A DNA stretch of 64,000 bases from assembly GCF_000154225.1 (NCBI RefSeq), contig NZ_DS264586.1, positions 1,952,527-2,016,526 on the forward strand, written 5' to 3'. The notes beneath the pieces are model-generated. The model had not been told where the DNA came from, did not search any database, and worked only from the letters and a program-made list of their open reading frames with translations. Position 1 is the first letter of the stretch, and each line of letters starts with the position of its first letter. Position numbers and translations under genes: made by a program. Source of the stretch: Schaalia dentiphila ATCC 17982 (lineage in GTDB: Bacteria > Actinomycetota > Actinomycetes > Actinomycetales > Actinomycetaceae). Positions 1-7,725 of this stretch are shown here, one piece after another.

Positions 1-358
1 CACCGATGAGGGCACGCGCCAGCGTCACGCCGGCGACGATCGCGCTCGCAGAGGAACCCAGGCCTCGGGAATGGGGGATGCGATTCGTGCAGTGCATACG
101 CACGCCAACCTGGGGCGCGCCGACGCGGTCGAGCGCGAGGCGCAGGGCGCGCACGACGAGGTTGTCCTCGCCCTGCTCAACGTTTCCGGCTCCCTCGCCC
201 TCAACGACGACCGAGGTCGCCCCCGTCGTCGCGTGGACCGACACCTCGTCCCACAGGTCGAGAGCCAGACCCATGGAGTCGAATCCGGGGCCGAGGTTCG
301 CGCTGGTCGCGGGAACCTTCACCGCGACGAAGTCATCACGCAGGCGCACGTCACTCAC
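1..358 (-). CDS. thrB: Homoserine kinase, N-terminal part (runs off the window)
   Basis: ATP-dependent phosphorylation of L-homoserine, the step after homoserine dehydrogenase in threonine synthesis; a cytosolic GHMP-family kinase. I translated this by hand from a GTG at 356-358. About 119 residues are visible. They include the N-terminal motif PATSANLGPGFD and the GHMP ATP-binding loop PHSRGLGSSASA near residues 98-109. The GTG overlaps the end of hom by 8 bases, so the two genes are co-transcribed and probably translationally coupled. The C-terminal half lies outside the window, so completeness cannot be judged. Confidence 0.93.
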   Translation of the reverse strand, partial: MSDVRLRDDFVAVKVPATSANLGPGFDSMGLALDLWDEVSVHATTGATSVVVEGEGAGNVEQGEDNLVVRALRLALDRVGAPQVGVRMHCTNRIPHSRGLGSSASAIVAGVTLARALIG

Positions 359-1658
359 CCTCAACGCGGATCGTGGAGGTCACTTCACGCACGGCGTCAG
401 ACACGGACAGCGCACGGGCGACGGCGCGCAGGTCGGCCTCGCGGGCGCGGTGGCTGGTCACGACGATGACGCAGGCGCCGGGCACCTCGTCGTTGCGCTG
501 GTGCACGGACTGGATCGAGACGCCGTGGCGGGCGAAGATTCCGGCAACGTCGGACAGGACGCCGAGGCGGTCCTCGACCTGGAGGCGGATCTGGTAGCGC
601 GTGTACGTCGAGCCGGGATCGAGGATCGGCAGGTGGGCGTAGACCGACTCACGCGGGGCATGCCCGCCGAAGGCGCGGTGGTGCGCCGCAGCGACGAGGT
701 CCGACAGAACAGCCGAGGCCGTGGGAGCGCCGCCCGCACCCTGGCCGTAGAACATGAGACGACCCGCGGCCTCGCCCTCAACGAGGATCGCGTTGAAAGC
801 GCCGTCGACAGAAGCGAGAGGATGATCGGAGGGGACCTGGACGGGGTGGACGCGCATGGCGACGCCCTCGCGACCATCCTCGCCGATGCGACGCTCGGCA
901 ATAGCCAGGAGCTTGATGGTGTGGCCGACACGAGCGGCCTCCTCCATGTCTTCCTTGGTGATGCTGGAGATACCCTCGACGGCGACGTCGTCAATGCCGA
1001 CGCGCGTGTGGAAGGCCAGGGAGGCCAGGATGGAGCACTTGGCGGCGGCGTCGAAACCCTCGACGTCCGCGGTGGGGTCGGCTTCGGCAAAACCAAGGTC
1101 CTGCGCCTGCTTGAGAGCATCCTCGTAGCTCAGCCCCTTGGTGCTCATCGCGTCCAGGATGAAGTTCGTCGTGCCGTTGACGATGCCCATGACGGTCGTA
1201 ATGCGGTCGCCGGCGAGGGACTCGCGCAGGCCGTACACGACGGGGACGGCACCCGCGACGGCCGCCTCGTAGTAGAGGTCGGCACCGTTGGACGCGGCGG
1301 CCTCGTACAGCTCGGGACCGTGCGCAGCCAGGAGCGCCTTGTTGCCGGTGACGACCGAGATGCCCTGGTTGAGGGCGCGCAGCACGAGGGTGCGCGCAGG
1401 TTCGATGCCGCCGATCAGCTCGACGACGAGATCCATGTTGTCGATCGCCTCAGCCGGGTCGTTCGTCAGCAGCTCGCGGTCGATCGGAGCGTCACGCGGG
1501 GCATCCACATTGCGGACGAGGACGCGGCGCACCTCCATCTCCGCGCCCGAGCGAGCGGCGAAATCCTCGCGACTTGACTGAAGAATGCGAACGACCTGGC
1601 TACCGACAGTTCCGGCTCCAAGAACGCCAACTCCAAGGACAGGACGGGGTGCAGACAT
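351..1658 (-). CDS. hom: Homoserine dehydrogenase
   Basis: NAD(P)-dependent reduction of aspartate semialdehyde to homoserine, the branch point to threonine and methionine. 435 residues, the usual length for actinobacterial monofunctional Hom. The N-terminal Rossmann motif GVGVLGAGTVGSQ is at about residues 9-21. The catalytic middle contains NGTTNFIL and DPTADVEGFDAAAK. A C-terminal ACT domain (RLGVLSDVAGIFARHGVSIQ, about residue 365 onward) is the expected site of threonine feedback. It starts at ATG 1658, overlaps thrB by 8 bases, and shares a divergent 274-bp upstream region with the pyruvate formate-lyase locus. Confidence 0.96.
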   Translation of the reverse strand: MSAPRPVLGVGVLGAGTVGSQVVRILQSSREDFAARSGAEMEVRRVLVRNVDAPRDAPIDRELLTNDPAEAIDNMDLVVELIGGIEPARTLVLRALNQGISVVTGNKALLAAHGPELYEAAASNGADLYYEAAVAGAVPVVYGLRESLAGDRITTVMGIVNGTTNFILDAMSTKGLSYEDALKQAQDLGFAEADPTADVEGFDAAAKCSILASLAFHTRVGIDDVAVEGISSITKEDMEEAARVGHTIKLLAIAERRIGEDGREGVAMRVHPVQVPSDHPLASVDGAFNAILVEGEAAGRLMFYGQGAGGAPTASAVLSDLVAAAHHRAFGGHAPRESVYAHLPILDPGSTYTRYQIRLQVEDRLGVLSDVAGIFARHGVSIQSVHQRNDEVPGACVIVVTSHRAREADLRAVARALSVSDAVREVTSTIRVEGE

Positions 1659-1932
1659 AGGACTTTATCTCCTTTGTGGGACGGGCACTGATACCAGTGT
1701 AGGCGGTCAAAGCCCCTCCCCTCTCTTAAGGACCTTGGTCCCACAATTTGACCGACAAAAACTTTGGGCCCATATCCTGAGACACAGAACATAGACTGTC
1801 GGTCGATATGGGTTGTCGAGACCCCCCAAACCGTAGGACAATGGGCCTAAGCGTTGGAATCCGACGCACATGGAGCTTCGCTCCGAACATACCGTCCCCA
1901 CAACGGGATACGGACATCCGAGAAGAGGAAGA
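1659..1932. promoter_or_regulatory. Divergent hom / pflB control region with interleaved inverted repeats
   Basis: No gene seen here. Two inverted repeats interleave in the order A-B-A'-B': TTGACCGACA (1748-1757) with TGTCGGTCGA (1797-1806), and CCCATATC (1769-1776) with GATATGGG (1805-1812). Nearer pflB are two short hairpins, one around GCGTTGG/CCGACGC (about 1851-1867) and one GGAGC-TTC-GCTCC (1872-1884). The Shine-Dalgarno-like AGAAGAGGAAGA lies just before the pflB ATG. Near hom there is a small palindrome, CACTG-ATAC-CAGTG. A redox or anaerobic regulator would be expected to act here, but I cannot identify one from the sites. Confidence 0.5.
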
Positions 1933-4038
1933 ATGACGACAGCAGACCAGAAGGCCTGGGAAGGTTTCGCAAAGGGTAACTGGTGCGATGAAATCGACGT
2001 TCGTGATTTCATCCAGCTGAACTACACCCCGTACGAGGGCGACGCCTCGTTCCTGGCAGGGCCGACCGAGAAGACCCTGCGCGTGTGGAACACTCTCGAA
2101 GAGAAGTACCTCTCCGAAGAGCGCAAGGTGCGCATCCTCGACATCGACACGGACACCCCCGCCGACATCGATGCTTTCAAGCCCGGCTACATCTGCGAGG
2201 ACGACAACGTGATCGTCGGCCTGCAGACCGATGCCCCCCTGAAGCGCGCGATGATGCCGAACGGCGGCTGGCGCATGGTCGAGACGGCCATTCACGAGGC
2301 CGGCATGGAGTACAACCCCGAGGTGAAGAAGATCTTCACCAAGTACCGCAAGACCCACAACGATGCGGTCTTCGATATCTACACGCCGCGTATTCGTGCT
2401 GCTCGTTCCTCCCACATCATCACCGGTCTGCCGGACGCCTACGGCCGCGGTCGCATCATCGGCGACTACCGCCGCGTGGCCCTCTACGGCGTTGACCACC
2501 TCATCGCCGAGAAGGAAAAGGACAAGGATCGTTACGCGAACGAGCCCTTCTCCGAGCACTGGGCGCGCTACCGCGAGGAGCACTCCGAGCAGATCAAGGC
2601 CCTCAAGAAGCTGAAGAACCTGGCACAGTCCTACGGCTACGACATCTCCGGCCCGGCCACCAACGCGCACGAGGCCGTGCAGTGGACCTACTTCGGCTAC
2701 CTGGCCTCCGTGAAGTCCCAGGACGGCGCCGCCATGTCGATCGGCCGCCTGTCCGGCTTCTTCGATGTCTACTTCGAGCGCGATCTGAAGAACGGCACGC
2801 TGGATGAGTCCGGCGCCCAGGAGATCATCGACGCCCTCGTCATCAAGCTGCGCATCACCCGCTTCCTGCGCACCATCGCCTACGACCAGATCTTCTCGGG
2901 CGACCCCTACTGGGCCACCTGGTCGGACGCCGGCTTCGGCGACGACGGCCGTACGCTGGTCACCAAGACCTCGTTCCGTCTGCTCCAGACGCTGGTCAAC
3001 CTCGGCCCGGCCCCCGAGCCGAACATCACCATCTTCTGGGACGAGAACCTGCCCCGCGGCTACAAGGAGTTCTGCGCCCTCATCTCGATCGACACCTCGT
3101 CGATCCAGTACGAGTCCGATCCGCAGATCCGCGCCCACTGGGGCGACGACGCCGCCATCGCATGCTGCGTCTCCCCCATGAAGGTCGGCAAGCAGATGCA
3201 GTTCTTCGGCGCGCGTGTGAACGCCGCCAAGGCGCTGCTCTACTCCATCAACGGTGGCCGCGACGAGATGAGCGGCAAGCAGGTCATGGAAGGCTACGAG
3301 CCCGTCCAGGGTGACGGCCCGCTCGACTTCGATGATGTGTGGAAGCGCTACGAGGAGATGCTGGACTGGGTCGTTGGCACCTACGTCGAGGCCCTCAACA
3401 TCATCCACTACTGCCACGATCGCTACGCCTACGAGTCCATCGAGATGGCGCTGCACGACTCCGAGATCATTCGCACCATGGGCTGCGGCATCGCCGGTCT
3501 GTCCATCGTTGCCGACTCGCTGGCGGCCATCAAGTACGCGAAGGTCTACCCGATCCGCGACGAGACCGGCCTGGTCGTCGACTACCGCACCGAGGGCGAC
3601 TTCCCGACCTACGGCAACGACGATGACCGCGCCGACGACATCGCCGCAACCGTCGTCCACACCATCATGGATAAGATCCGCGCCATCCCCATGTACCGCG
3701 ACGCGATCCCGACCCAGTCGGTCCTGACGATCACCTCGAACGTCGTCTACGGCAAGGCCACCGGCTCCTTCCCGTCGGGCCACCAGAAGGGCACCCCCTT
3801 CGCCCCCGGCGCGAACCCGGAGAACGGCATCGACACGCACGGCATGGTCGCCTCCATGCTGTCGGTCGGCAAGCTGGACTACAACGACGCGCTCGACGGC
3901 ATCTCGCTGACGAACACGATCACCCCGCAGGGCCTGGGTCGCTCCAAGGAAGAGCAGATCCAGAACCTGGTCGGCATCCTCGACGCGGGCTTCGTTCCGG
4001 ACGATTCCTGCGCCTACGACGGCACCAAGGGCTACTGA
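1933..4038 (+). CDS. pflB: Pyruvate formate-lyase catalytic subunit lacking its own glycyl-radical domain
   Basis: Converts pyruvate and CoA to acetyl-CoA and formate in anaerobic growth. 701 residues from the ATG at 1933, which follows a good ribosome-binding site; the frame is open further upstream but has no better start. The protein matches E. coli-type PflB closely, with the catalytic pair Cys411-Cys412 in IACCVSPM and the stretch GKQMQFFGAR. Family members are about 750-790 residues and carry the radical glycine in a C-terminal RVSGYA motif. Here the chain stops after NLVGILDAGFVPDDSCAYDG, where that domain should begin. The missing segment is encoded 123 bases downstream as a separate gene. 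A lyase of this form should be inactive without that partner. Confidence 0.95.
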   Translation: MTTADQKAWEGFAKGNWCDEIDVRDFIQLNYTPYEGDASFLAGPTEKTLRVWNTLEEKYLSEERKVRILDIDTDTPADIDAFKPGYICEDDNVIVGLQTDAPLKRAMMPNGGWRMVETAIHEAGMEYNPEVKKIFTKYRKTHNDAVFDIYTPRIRAARSSHIITGLPDAYGRGRIIGDYRRVALYGVDHLIAEKEKDKDRYANEPFSEHWARYREEHSEQIKALKKLKNLAQSYGYDISGPATNAHEAVQWTYFGYLASVKSQDGAAMSIGRLSGFFDVYFERDLKNGTLDESGAQEIIDALVIKLRITRFLRTIAYDQIFSGDPYWATWSDAGFGDDGRTLVTKTSFRLLQTLVNLGPAPEPNITIFWDENLPRGYKEFCALISIDTSSIQYESDPQIRAHWGDDAAIACCVSPMKVGKQMQFFGARVNAAKALLYSINGGRDEMSGKQVMEGYEPVQGDGPLDFDDVWKRYEEMLDWVVGTYVEALNIIHYCHDRYAYESIEMALHDSEIIRTMGCGIAGLSIVADSLAAIKYAKVYPIRDETGLVVDYRTEGDFPTYGNDDDRADDIAATVVHTIMDKIRAIPMYRDAIPTQSVLTITSNVVYGKATGSFPSGHQKGTPFAPGANPENGIDTHGMVASMLSVGKLDYNDALDGISLTNTITPQGLGRSKEEQIQNLVGILDAGFVPDDSCAYDGTKGY

Positions 4039-4161
4039 TCCACCATCGGCGGGGATCGATGCGCCACGCGTGTTGATCCCCGCCACCCACCACTCGTGGG
4101 TGAGCCGCACCGCGACCCACCCAAGCCGGCACCGCCGGAATCTCACAAAAGGAGAAATGTT

Positions 4162-4413
4162 ATGGCAACCAAGACCTACGAAGAGCGCCTCGCCGACATG
4201 AAGGCCGCCCGCGAAGAGCGCGGCGACAAGGAAGGCCTCTACCACGCGAACATCAACGTTCTCGAGGAGTCCACGCTGAAGGACGCCATGGAGCACCCCG
4301 AGAAGTACCCGAACCTCACCGTTCGCGTTTCCGGCTACGCCGTTAACTTCGTCAAGCTCACCCGTGAGCAGCAGCTGGACGTTCTGTCCCGCACCTTCCA
4401 CCACTCGGCCTGA
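4162..4413 (+). CDS. grcA: Stand-alone glycyl-radical domain protein (GrcA/YfiD-like)
   Basis: 83-residue protein that carries the radical glycine missing from the upstream lyase: RVSGYAV with Gly58, preceded by [10 protein letters not shown] and followed by [14 protein letters not shown], the normal C-terminus of a full-length PflB. Known autonomous cofactors of this family (E. coli YfiD/GrcA) serve as spare parts for oxygen-damaged lyase. Here it appears to be the only source of the domain in this locus. The first 25 residues (rich in K, E and R) have no counterpart in full-length lyases and may be the docking segment. The ATG follows a strong AAAAGGAG. It lies between the lyase and activase genes on the same strand. 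Confidence 0.93.
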   Translation: MATKTYEERLADMKAAREERGDKEGLYHANINVLEESTLKDAMEHPEKYPNLTVRVSGYAVNFVKLTREQQLDVLSRTFHHSA

Positions 4414-4424
4414 TAGCAGATTGG

Positions 4425-4457
4425 AGTGGGGCGTCGGGCAACGCTCGGCGCCCCACT
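4425..4457 (+). terminator. Hairpin between grcA and pflA
   Basis: Perfect 9-bp stem AGTGGGGCG / CGCCCCACT with a 15-base loop, directly after the grcA stop. No T-run follows, so it may attenuate or stabilise the upstream message rather than stop transcription completely. It could set a lower level for the activase than for the two lyase parts. Confidence 0.55.
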
Positions 4458-4550
4458 ACTATGTCTGCCCACGTCGGCGCGCACCGCTGACGCCGCCCGG
4501 CCTCGTTCCCATCACGGCCACCGCACCCACCCAACCGCGAAGAAGGAATC

Positions 4551-5429
4551 ATGTCGCAGCCCCTCGCTCTCCCCACGTTCCGTGAGCAGGACTTCCAAGC
4601 TCCCCAATCCCGTACCGTCGGCGCTGGCGTCGAAGGTCTGGAGGAGATCACGGACCTGGAGCGCTCCGAGCGCCTGCGTCGCATGCGTGAGGGCACGCTG
4701 GGTTCCATTCACTCGTGGGAGCTCGTCACCGCTGTTGACGGCCCCGGCACGCGCATGACAGTCTTCCTTAACGGCTGCCCGCTGCGCTGTCTGTACTGCC
4801 ACAACCCCGACACCTTCCTCATGAAGGACGGCGCTCCCGTGTCCGACACGGAGCTGCTCTCCCGCATCGCGCGTTACCGCCGTATTTTCCGCACGACACA
4901 GGGCGGCATCACCCTGTCCGGCGGCGAGGTTCTCATGCAGCCTCAGTTCGCCAAGCGCATTCTCATGGGCGCCAAGGAGATGGGCGTGCACACCTGCATC
5001 GACACTTCCGGGTTCCTGGGCGCGAACTGCGACGACGAGATGCTCGACGCGATCGACCTGGTGCTCCTGGACGTCAAGAGCGGCAACGAGGAGACCTACA
5101 AGAAGGCGACGGGGCGTTCCCTGGCACCCACGATCGAGTTCGGCGACCGCATCGCGGCTCGCGGTGGCGCCACCCGTATCTGGATCCGCTTCGTGCTGGT
5201 TCCGGGCCTGACCGACGACCCCGAGAACGTGCGCCAGGTCGGCGAGATTGTCTCGCGCTGGAAGGACGTCATCGATCGTATTGAGGTCCTCCCCTTCCAT
5301 CAGCTGGGCAAGGATAAGTGGCACTCCCTCGGCCTGGAGTACCAGCTGGAGGACACGAAGGCCCCCACGCCCGAGGCCACCGAGGAGGTCCGCAACTACT
5401 TCCGTTCGTTGGGCTTCCTGGTCCACTGA
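4551..5429 (+). CDS. pflA: Pyruvate formate-lyase activating enzyme (radical SAM)
   Basis: Uses S-adenosylmethionine and a 4Fe-4S cluster to abstract hydrogen from the radical glycine of the lyase. 292 residues. The radical-SAM cysteines are in CPLRCLYCHNPDTF (C-x3-C-x2-C), preceded by the typical VTAVDGPGTRMTVFLNG. Later LSGGEVLMQPQF and DVKSGNEETYKKATG fit the family. The N-terminus is about 45 residues longer than in E. coli PflA. In this organism its substrate would be Gly58 of the small separate subunit rather than a domain of the lyase. The ATG follows AAGGAAT; the gene ends convergent with def. Confidence 0.95.
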   Translation: MSQPLALPTFREQDFQAPQSRTVGAGVEGLEEITDLERSERLRRMREGTLGSIHSWELVTAVDGPGTRMTVFLNGCPLRCLYCHNPDTFLMKDGAPVSDTELLSRIARYRRIFRTTQGGITLSGGEVLMQPQFAKRILMGAKEMGVHTCIDTSGFLGANCDDEMLDAIDLVLLDVKSGNEETYKKATGRSLAPTIEFGDRIAARGGATRIWIRFVLVPGLTDDPENVRQVGEIVSRWKDVIDRIEVLPFHQLGKDKWHSLGLEYQLEDTKAPTPEATEEVRNYFRSLGFLVH

Positions 5430-5442
5430 TACGAACCTACCG

Positions 5443-5485
5443 GGACCCCGGGAGGAAGCGGCTTAGGCCCGCTCCCCCGGGGTCC
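5443..5485. terminator. Bidirectional hairpin between pflA and def
   Basis: Arms GGACCCCGGGAG (5443-5454) and CTCCCCCGGGGTCC (5472-5485) pair with a 2-base bulge. It lies between convergent genes and its right arm is inside the last codons of def, so it can serve both. Confidence 0.6.
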
Positions 5486-6101
5486 ACGTGTGTCCGCTGG
5501 CGCCCCACCCGCGCTCGGCGATGACCTGTTGGGCCTGCGCTGCGTAGGGCTGCGCGAGACGGTCAACGTAGAGGGTGCCCTGCAGGTGGTCGTATTCGTG
5601 CTGGAAGATGCGCGCGAGCCATCCGCGCGCGCTGACCTCGATGGCGTTGCCGTCCACGTCGTAGCCGCGCAGGACCGCACCGAGCACGCGCCTTAGGGGG
5701 TATCCGTAGCCGGGCACGGACAGGCAGCCCTCGGATTCGAGCGCTATGTCGGGTTCCTCGGGCAGGATGGCTCCCGCCCCTTCGGTATCCCACACGAGGT
5801 CGAGGGTGGGGTTGACGACGACGCCGTGCAGCACCGTGTTGAAGCCGCGCGCAGGGCCCTCGTCGAGCTGGAGAACCTCGCGGTACTGGGCGTCGAAGGA
5901 GCCTGCGCCACCGTACCTCCACACGAAGACCTGGGCGCCGACGCCCACCTGGGGTGCAGCGAGGCCAACACCGGGCGCGGCGTGCATCGTTTCGATCATG
6001 TCGGCGACGAGGTCACGCAGCTCCGAATCAATGGAATCGACGGGGTCCGCAACCCGGTGCAGGACAGGCTCCCCCGTGATGCAGATCGGCAGGATGCTCA
6101 T
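5463..6101 (-). CDS. def: Peptide deformylase
   Basis: Metallo-hydrolase that removes the formyl group from nascent proteins. 212 residues from the ATG at 6101. All three family motifs are present: GVGLAAPQVG (residues 44-53), EGCLS with the metal-binding cysteine, and QHEYDHL with the two metal-binding histidines and the catalytic glutamate. The start overlaps the stop of the upstream acetyltransferase gene by 4 bases (ATGA), so it is the last gene of a three-gene coupled set. An in-frame extension further upstream exists but would run inside the neighbour. Confidence 0.96.
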   Translation of the reverse strand: MSILPICITGEPVLHRVADPVDSIDSELRDLVADMIETMHAAPGVGLAAPQVGVGAQVFVWRYGGAGSFDAQYREVLQLDEGPARGFNTVLHGVVVNPTLDLVWDTEGAGAILPEEPDIALESEGCLSVPGYGYPLRRVLGAVLRGYDVDGNAIEVSARGWLARIFQHEYDHLQGTLYVDRLAQPYAAQAQQVIAERGWGASGHTWTPGERA

Positions 6102-6769
6102 GCGTGGTCGGACGCCTGTGCGATGACTCCGACGCCCGCCGCTTCGATCGCGCGCGGGGTGGTGGGGTCCAGGTTTTTGATGACGCGGGCGGGGTTGCCG
6201 ACGGCGATGCAGTTGGCGGGGATGTCTCGGGTAACGACGGCGCCCGCACCGATGATTGAGTTCTCCCCGATGGTGACGCCCGGGCACACGACGACGGAGC
6301 CGCCCAGCCACACGTTGTCCTCGAGGGTGATCGGCGCTGAGGACTCCCATTTCGCGCGACGAGGCCCGGGCTCGGTCGGGTGGATCGCAGTGTAGAGCGA
6401 GCAGTTGGGGCCGATGAGGACGTCGGCGCCGATGACGACCGGGGCGACGTCGAGCACGGTCAGGCCGTAGTTGGCCCAGGAACCGTCACCAATGGAGATG
6501 TTGTACCCGTAGTCGACGCGCAGGGGCGGTCGAATGTCGACGCACTCCCCCACCTGGCCGAGGACCTGGGCGAGCAGGTAGCGCGCGATGTCCGGGTCGG
6601 TGGGATGCGCCTGCTCGTAGAGGCTCAGGAGGCGAACGGCGCGTTTCGTGAGCGCCGCGAGTTCGTCGTCCGCAATGTAGTAGTCACCGTCGCGCATACG
6701 CTGCACGGGTGTGCGCTCGTCGTCGCAGAATCGGGGGTCGTCGAAGTTCGTTCCCGGGGAGATGGTCAT
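6098..6769 (-). CDS. Maltose/galactoside O-acetyltransferase-like enzyme (left-handed beta-helix)
   Basis: Acetyl-CoA-dependent sugar O-acetyltransferase of the LacA/Maa/NodL group. 223 residues. The N-terminal helical segment with RMRDGDYYIADDELAALTKRA is the usual maltose-acetyltransferase N-domain. It is followed by hexapeptide repeats (VVIGADVLIGPNCSLYT, ITLEDNVWLGGSVVVCPGVT, IGENSIIGAGAVVTRDIP) and the closing AVGNPARVIK. The acceptor sugar cannot be told from sequence. It is coupled at both ends by 4-base ATGA overlaps, to the amidotransferase before it and def after it, a combination whose logic is not obvious. Confidence 0.88.
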   Translation of the reverse strand: MTISPGTNFDDPRFCDDERTPVQRMRDGDYYIADDELAALTKRAVRLLSLYEQAHPTDPDIARYLLAQVLGQVGECVDIRPPLRVDYGYNISIGDGSWANYGLTVLDVAPVVIGADVLIGPNCSLYTAIHPTEPGPRRAKWESSAPITLEDNVWLGGSVVVCPGVTIGENSIIGAGAVVTRDIPANCIAVGNPARVIKNLDPTTPRAIEAAGVGVIAQASDHA

Positions 6770-7548
6770 GCGACCAGGGTAGTCGAAGCCTTCTCGAGGC
6801 GGGGGGCGCGGCGCGCGTCCAGATGGCCGAGGAGGGCGCGCAGCTGGGAGATGTCGGCGGCGGGATCCTCGGGGTGCCACTGCACGCCGATGACGGGGGC
6901 ATCGATCGACTCGATGGCCTCGATCGTACCGTCGGGGGCGTAGGCGCTGACCTGGAGGCCCTGCGCGAGGCGATCCACGCGCTGGTGGTGCGCCGACGAG
7001 ATGAACAGCTCGGAGTCGGTGAGGACGGGGGCCAGGGCGCGCTCGAGGGTCGTTCCCTTGCCGACGCGCACGCTGTGGCGGATGAAGCGGTGATCGGACA
7101 GGATCCGGTTGTTCGTATGCGTGCCGTGCGCGCCCTCGATGTGCTGCTCGAGCGTGCCGCCCAGCGCCGTGTTGATGATCTGCATGCCGCGGCAAATCCC
7201 CAGGAGCGGGGTGCCCGTGCGCACGGCGTAGTTGACGAGGGCGATCTGTCCGCGGTCGGCGCGGTACCAGTGGCGGCCCTCGGCCTCGTAGCCCTGGGAG
7301 GCGCCGTACAGGCTGGGGTGGACGTCCTCGCCGCCCATGATGATGATCGCGTCGGCGTGCTGAGCGCGCAGGGCGGCGCCCTCGGCACCGTCTTCCTGCG
7401 CGTACTCGCGGATGACGTTCCAGTTCGGCAGCGTGGCCTCAAGGAGACGATCCCACAGGCGCATGCAGATGTTGTTGTATGCCTCGTCCCCCGGGCGTGC
7501 CGGCAGGACGTTGGAAATCAACAACGTCGGCTTAGTGTGGTTCGTCAT
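6766..7548 (-). CDS. Class I glutamine amidotransferase, gamma-glutamyl-GABA hydrolase type (PuuD-like)
   Basis: Predicted to hydrolyse gamma-glutamyl conjugates. 260 residues if started at the ATG at 7546-7548, which gives MTNHTKPTLLISN. The nucleophile lies in GICRGMQIIN, the oxyanion region in IIMGGEDVHPSLYG, and the catalytic His/Glu in GVQWHPED. These are the signatures of the peptidase C26 group. Only a weak ribosome-binding site (AAAGAT) is seen. The frame remains open for 37 codons upstream, but that segment is low in conserved features. First gene of the set with the acetyltransferase and def. The true substrate is unknown. Confidence 0.85.
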   Translation of the reverse strand: MTNHTKPTLLISNVLPARPGDEAYNNICMRLWDRLLEATLPNWNVIREYAQEDGAEGAALRAQHADAIIIMGGEDVHPSLYGASQGYEAEGRHWYRADRGQIALVNYAVRTGTPLLGICRGMQIINTALGGTLEQHIEGAHGTHTNNRILSDHRFIRHSVRVGKGTTLERALAPVLTDSELFISSAHHQRVDRLAQGLQVSAYAPDGTIEAIESIDAPVIGVQWHPEDPAADISQLRALLGHLDARRAPRLEKASTTLVA

Positions 7549-7664
7549 GGTTACTATCTTTGCAGTCTCGCAGCCACCGTGCCGGGCGCGTTCACGGGGT
7601 GGCCAATTGTGACAGCTCGTGTCCACCCCGCGTGCAACGTGAGAATAGCGCTCCCCCACGCACG

Positions 7665-7715
7665 ACGAGGCCGGGGCTGATCCGCGCGTTCACGGTCCCT
7701 GAGCCCCGGCCTCGT
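7665..7715. terminator. Hairpin built from an inverted pair of the ACGAGGCCGGGG word
   Basis: Arms ACGAGGCCGGGGCT (7665-7678) and AGCCCCGGCCTCGT (7702-7715) are perfect complements with a 23-base loop. It lies at the 3' end of the purine deaminase gene (minus strand), so it probably ends that transcript. The same arm sequence recurs at several other intergenic sites in the window. Confidence 0.75.
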
Positions 7716-7725
7716 TCGTCGGTGG

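Noticed and set aside
6..1577. 523-codon plus-strand open frame across thrB and hom
   Set aside because: It is antisense to two well-conserved genes; long antisense frames are expected from GC-rich codon use, and its product has no recognisable features.
1726..4404. 892-codon minus-strand open frame across pflB and grcA
   Set aside because: Antisense shadow of highly conserved genes; valine/aspartate/glycine-rich translation typical of reverse frames in this GC range.
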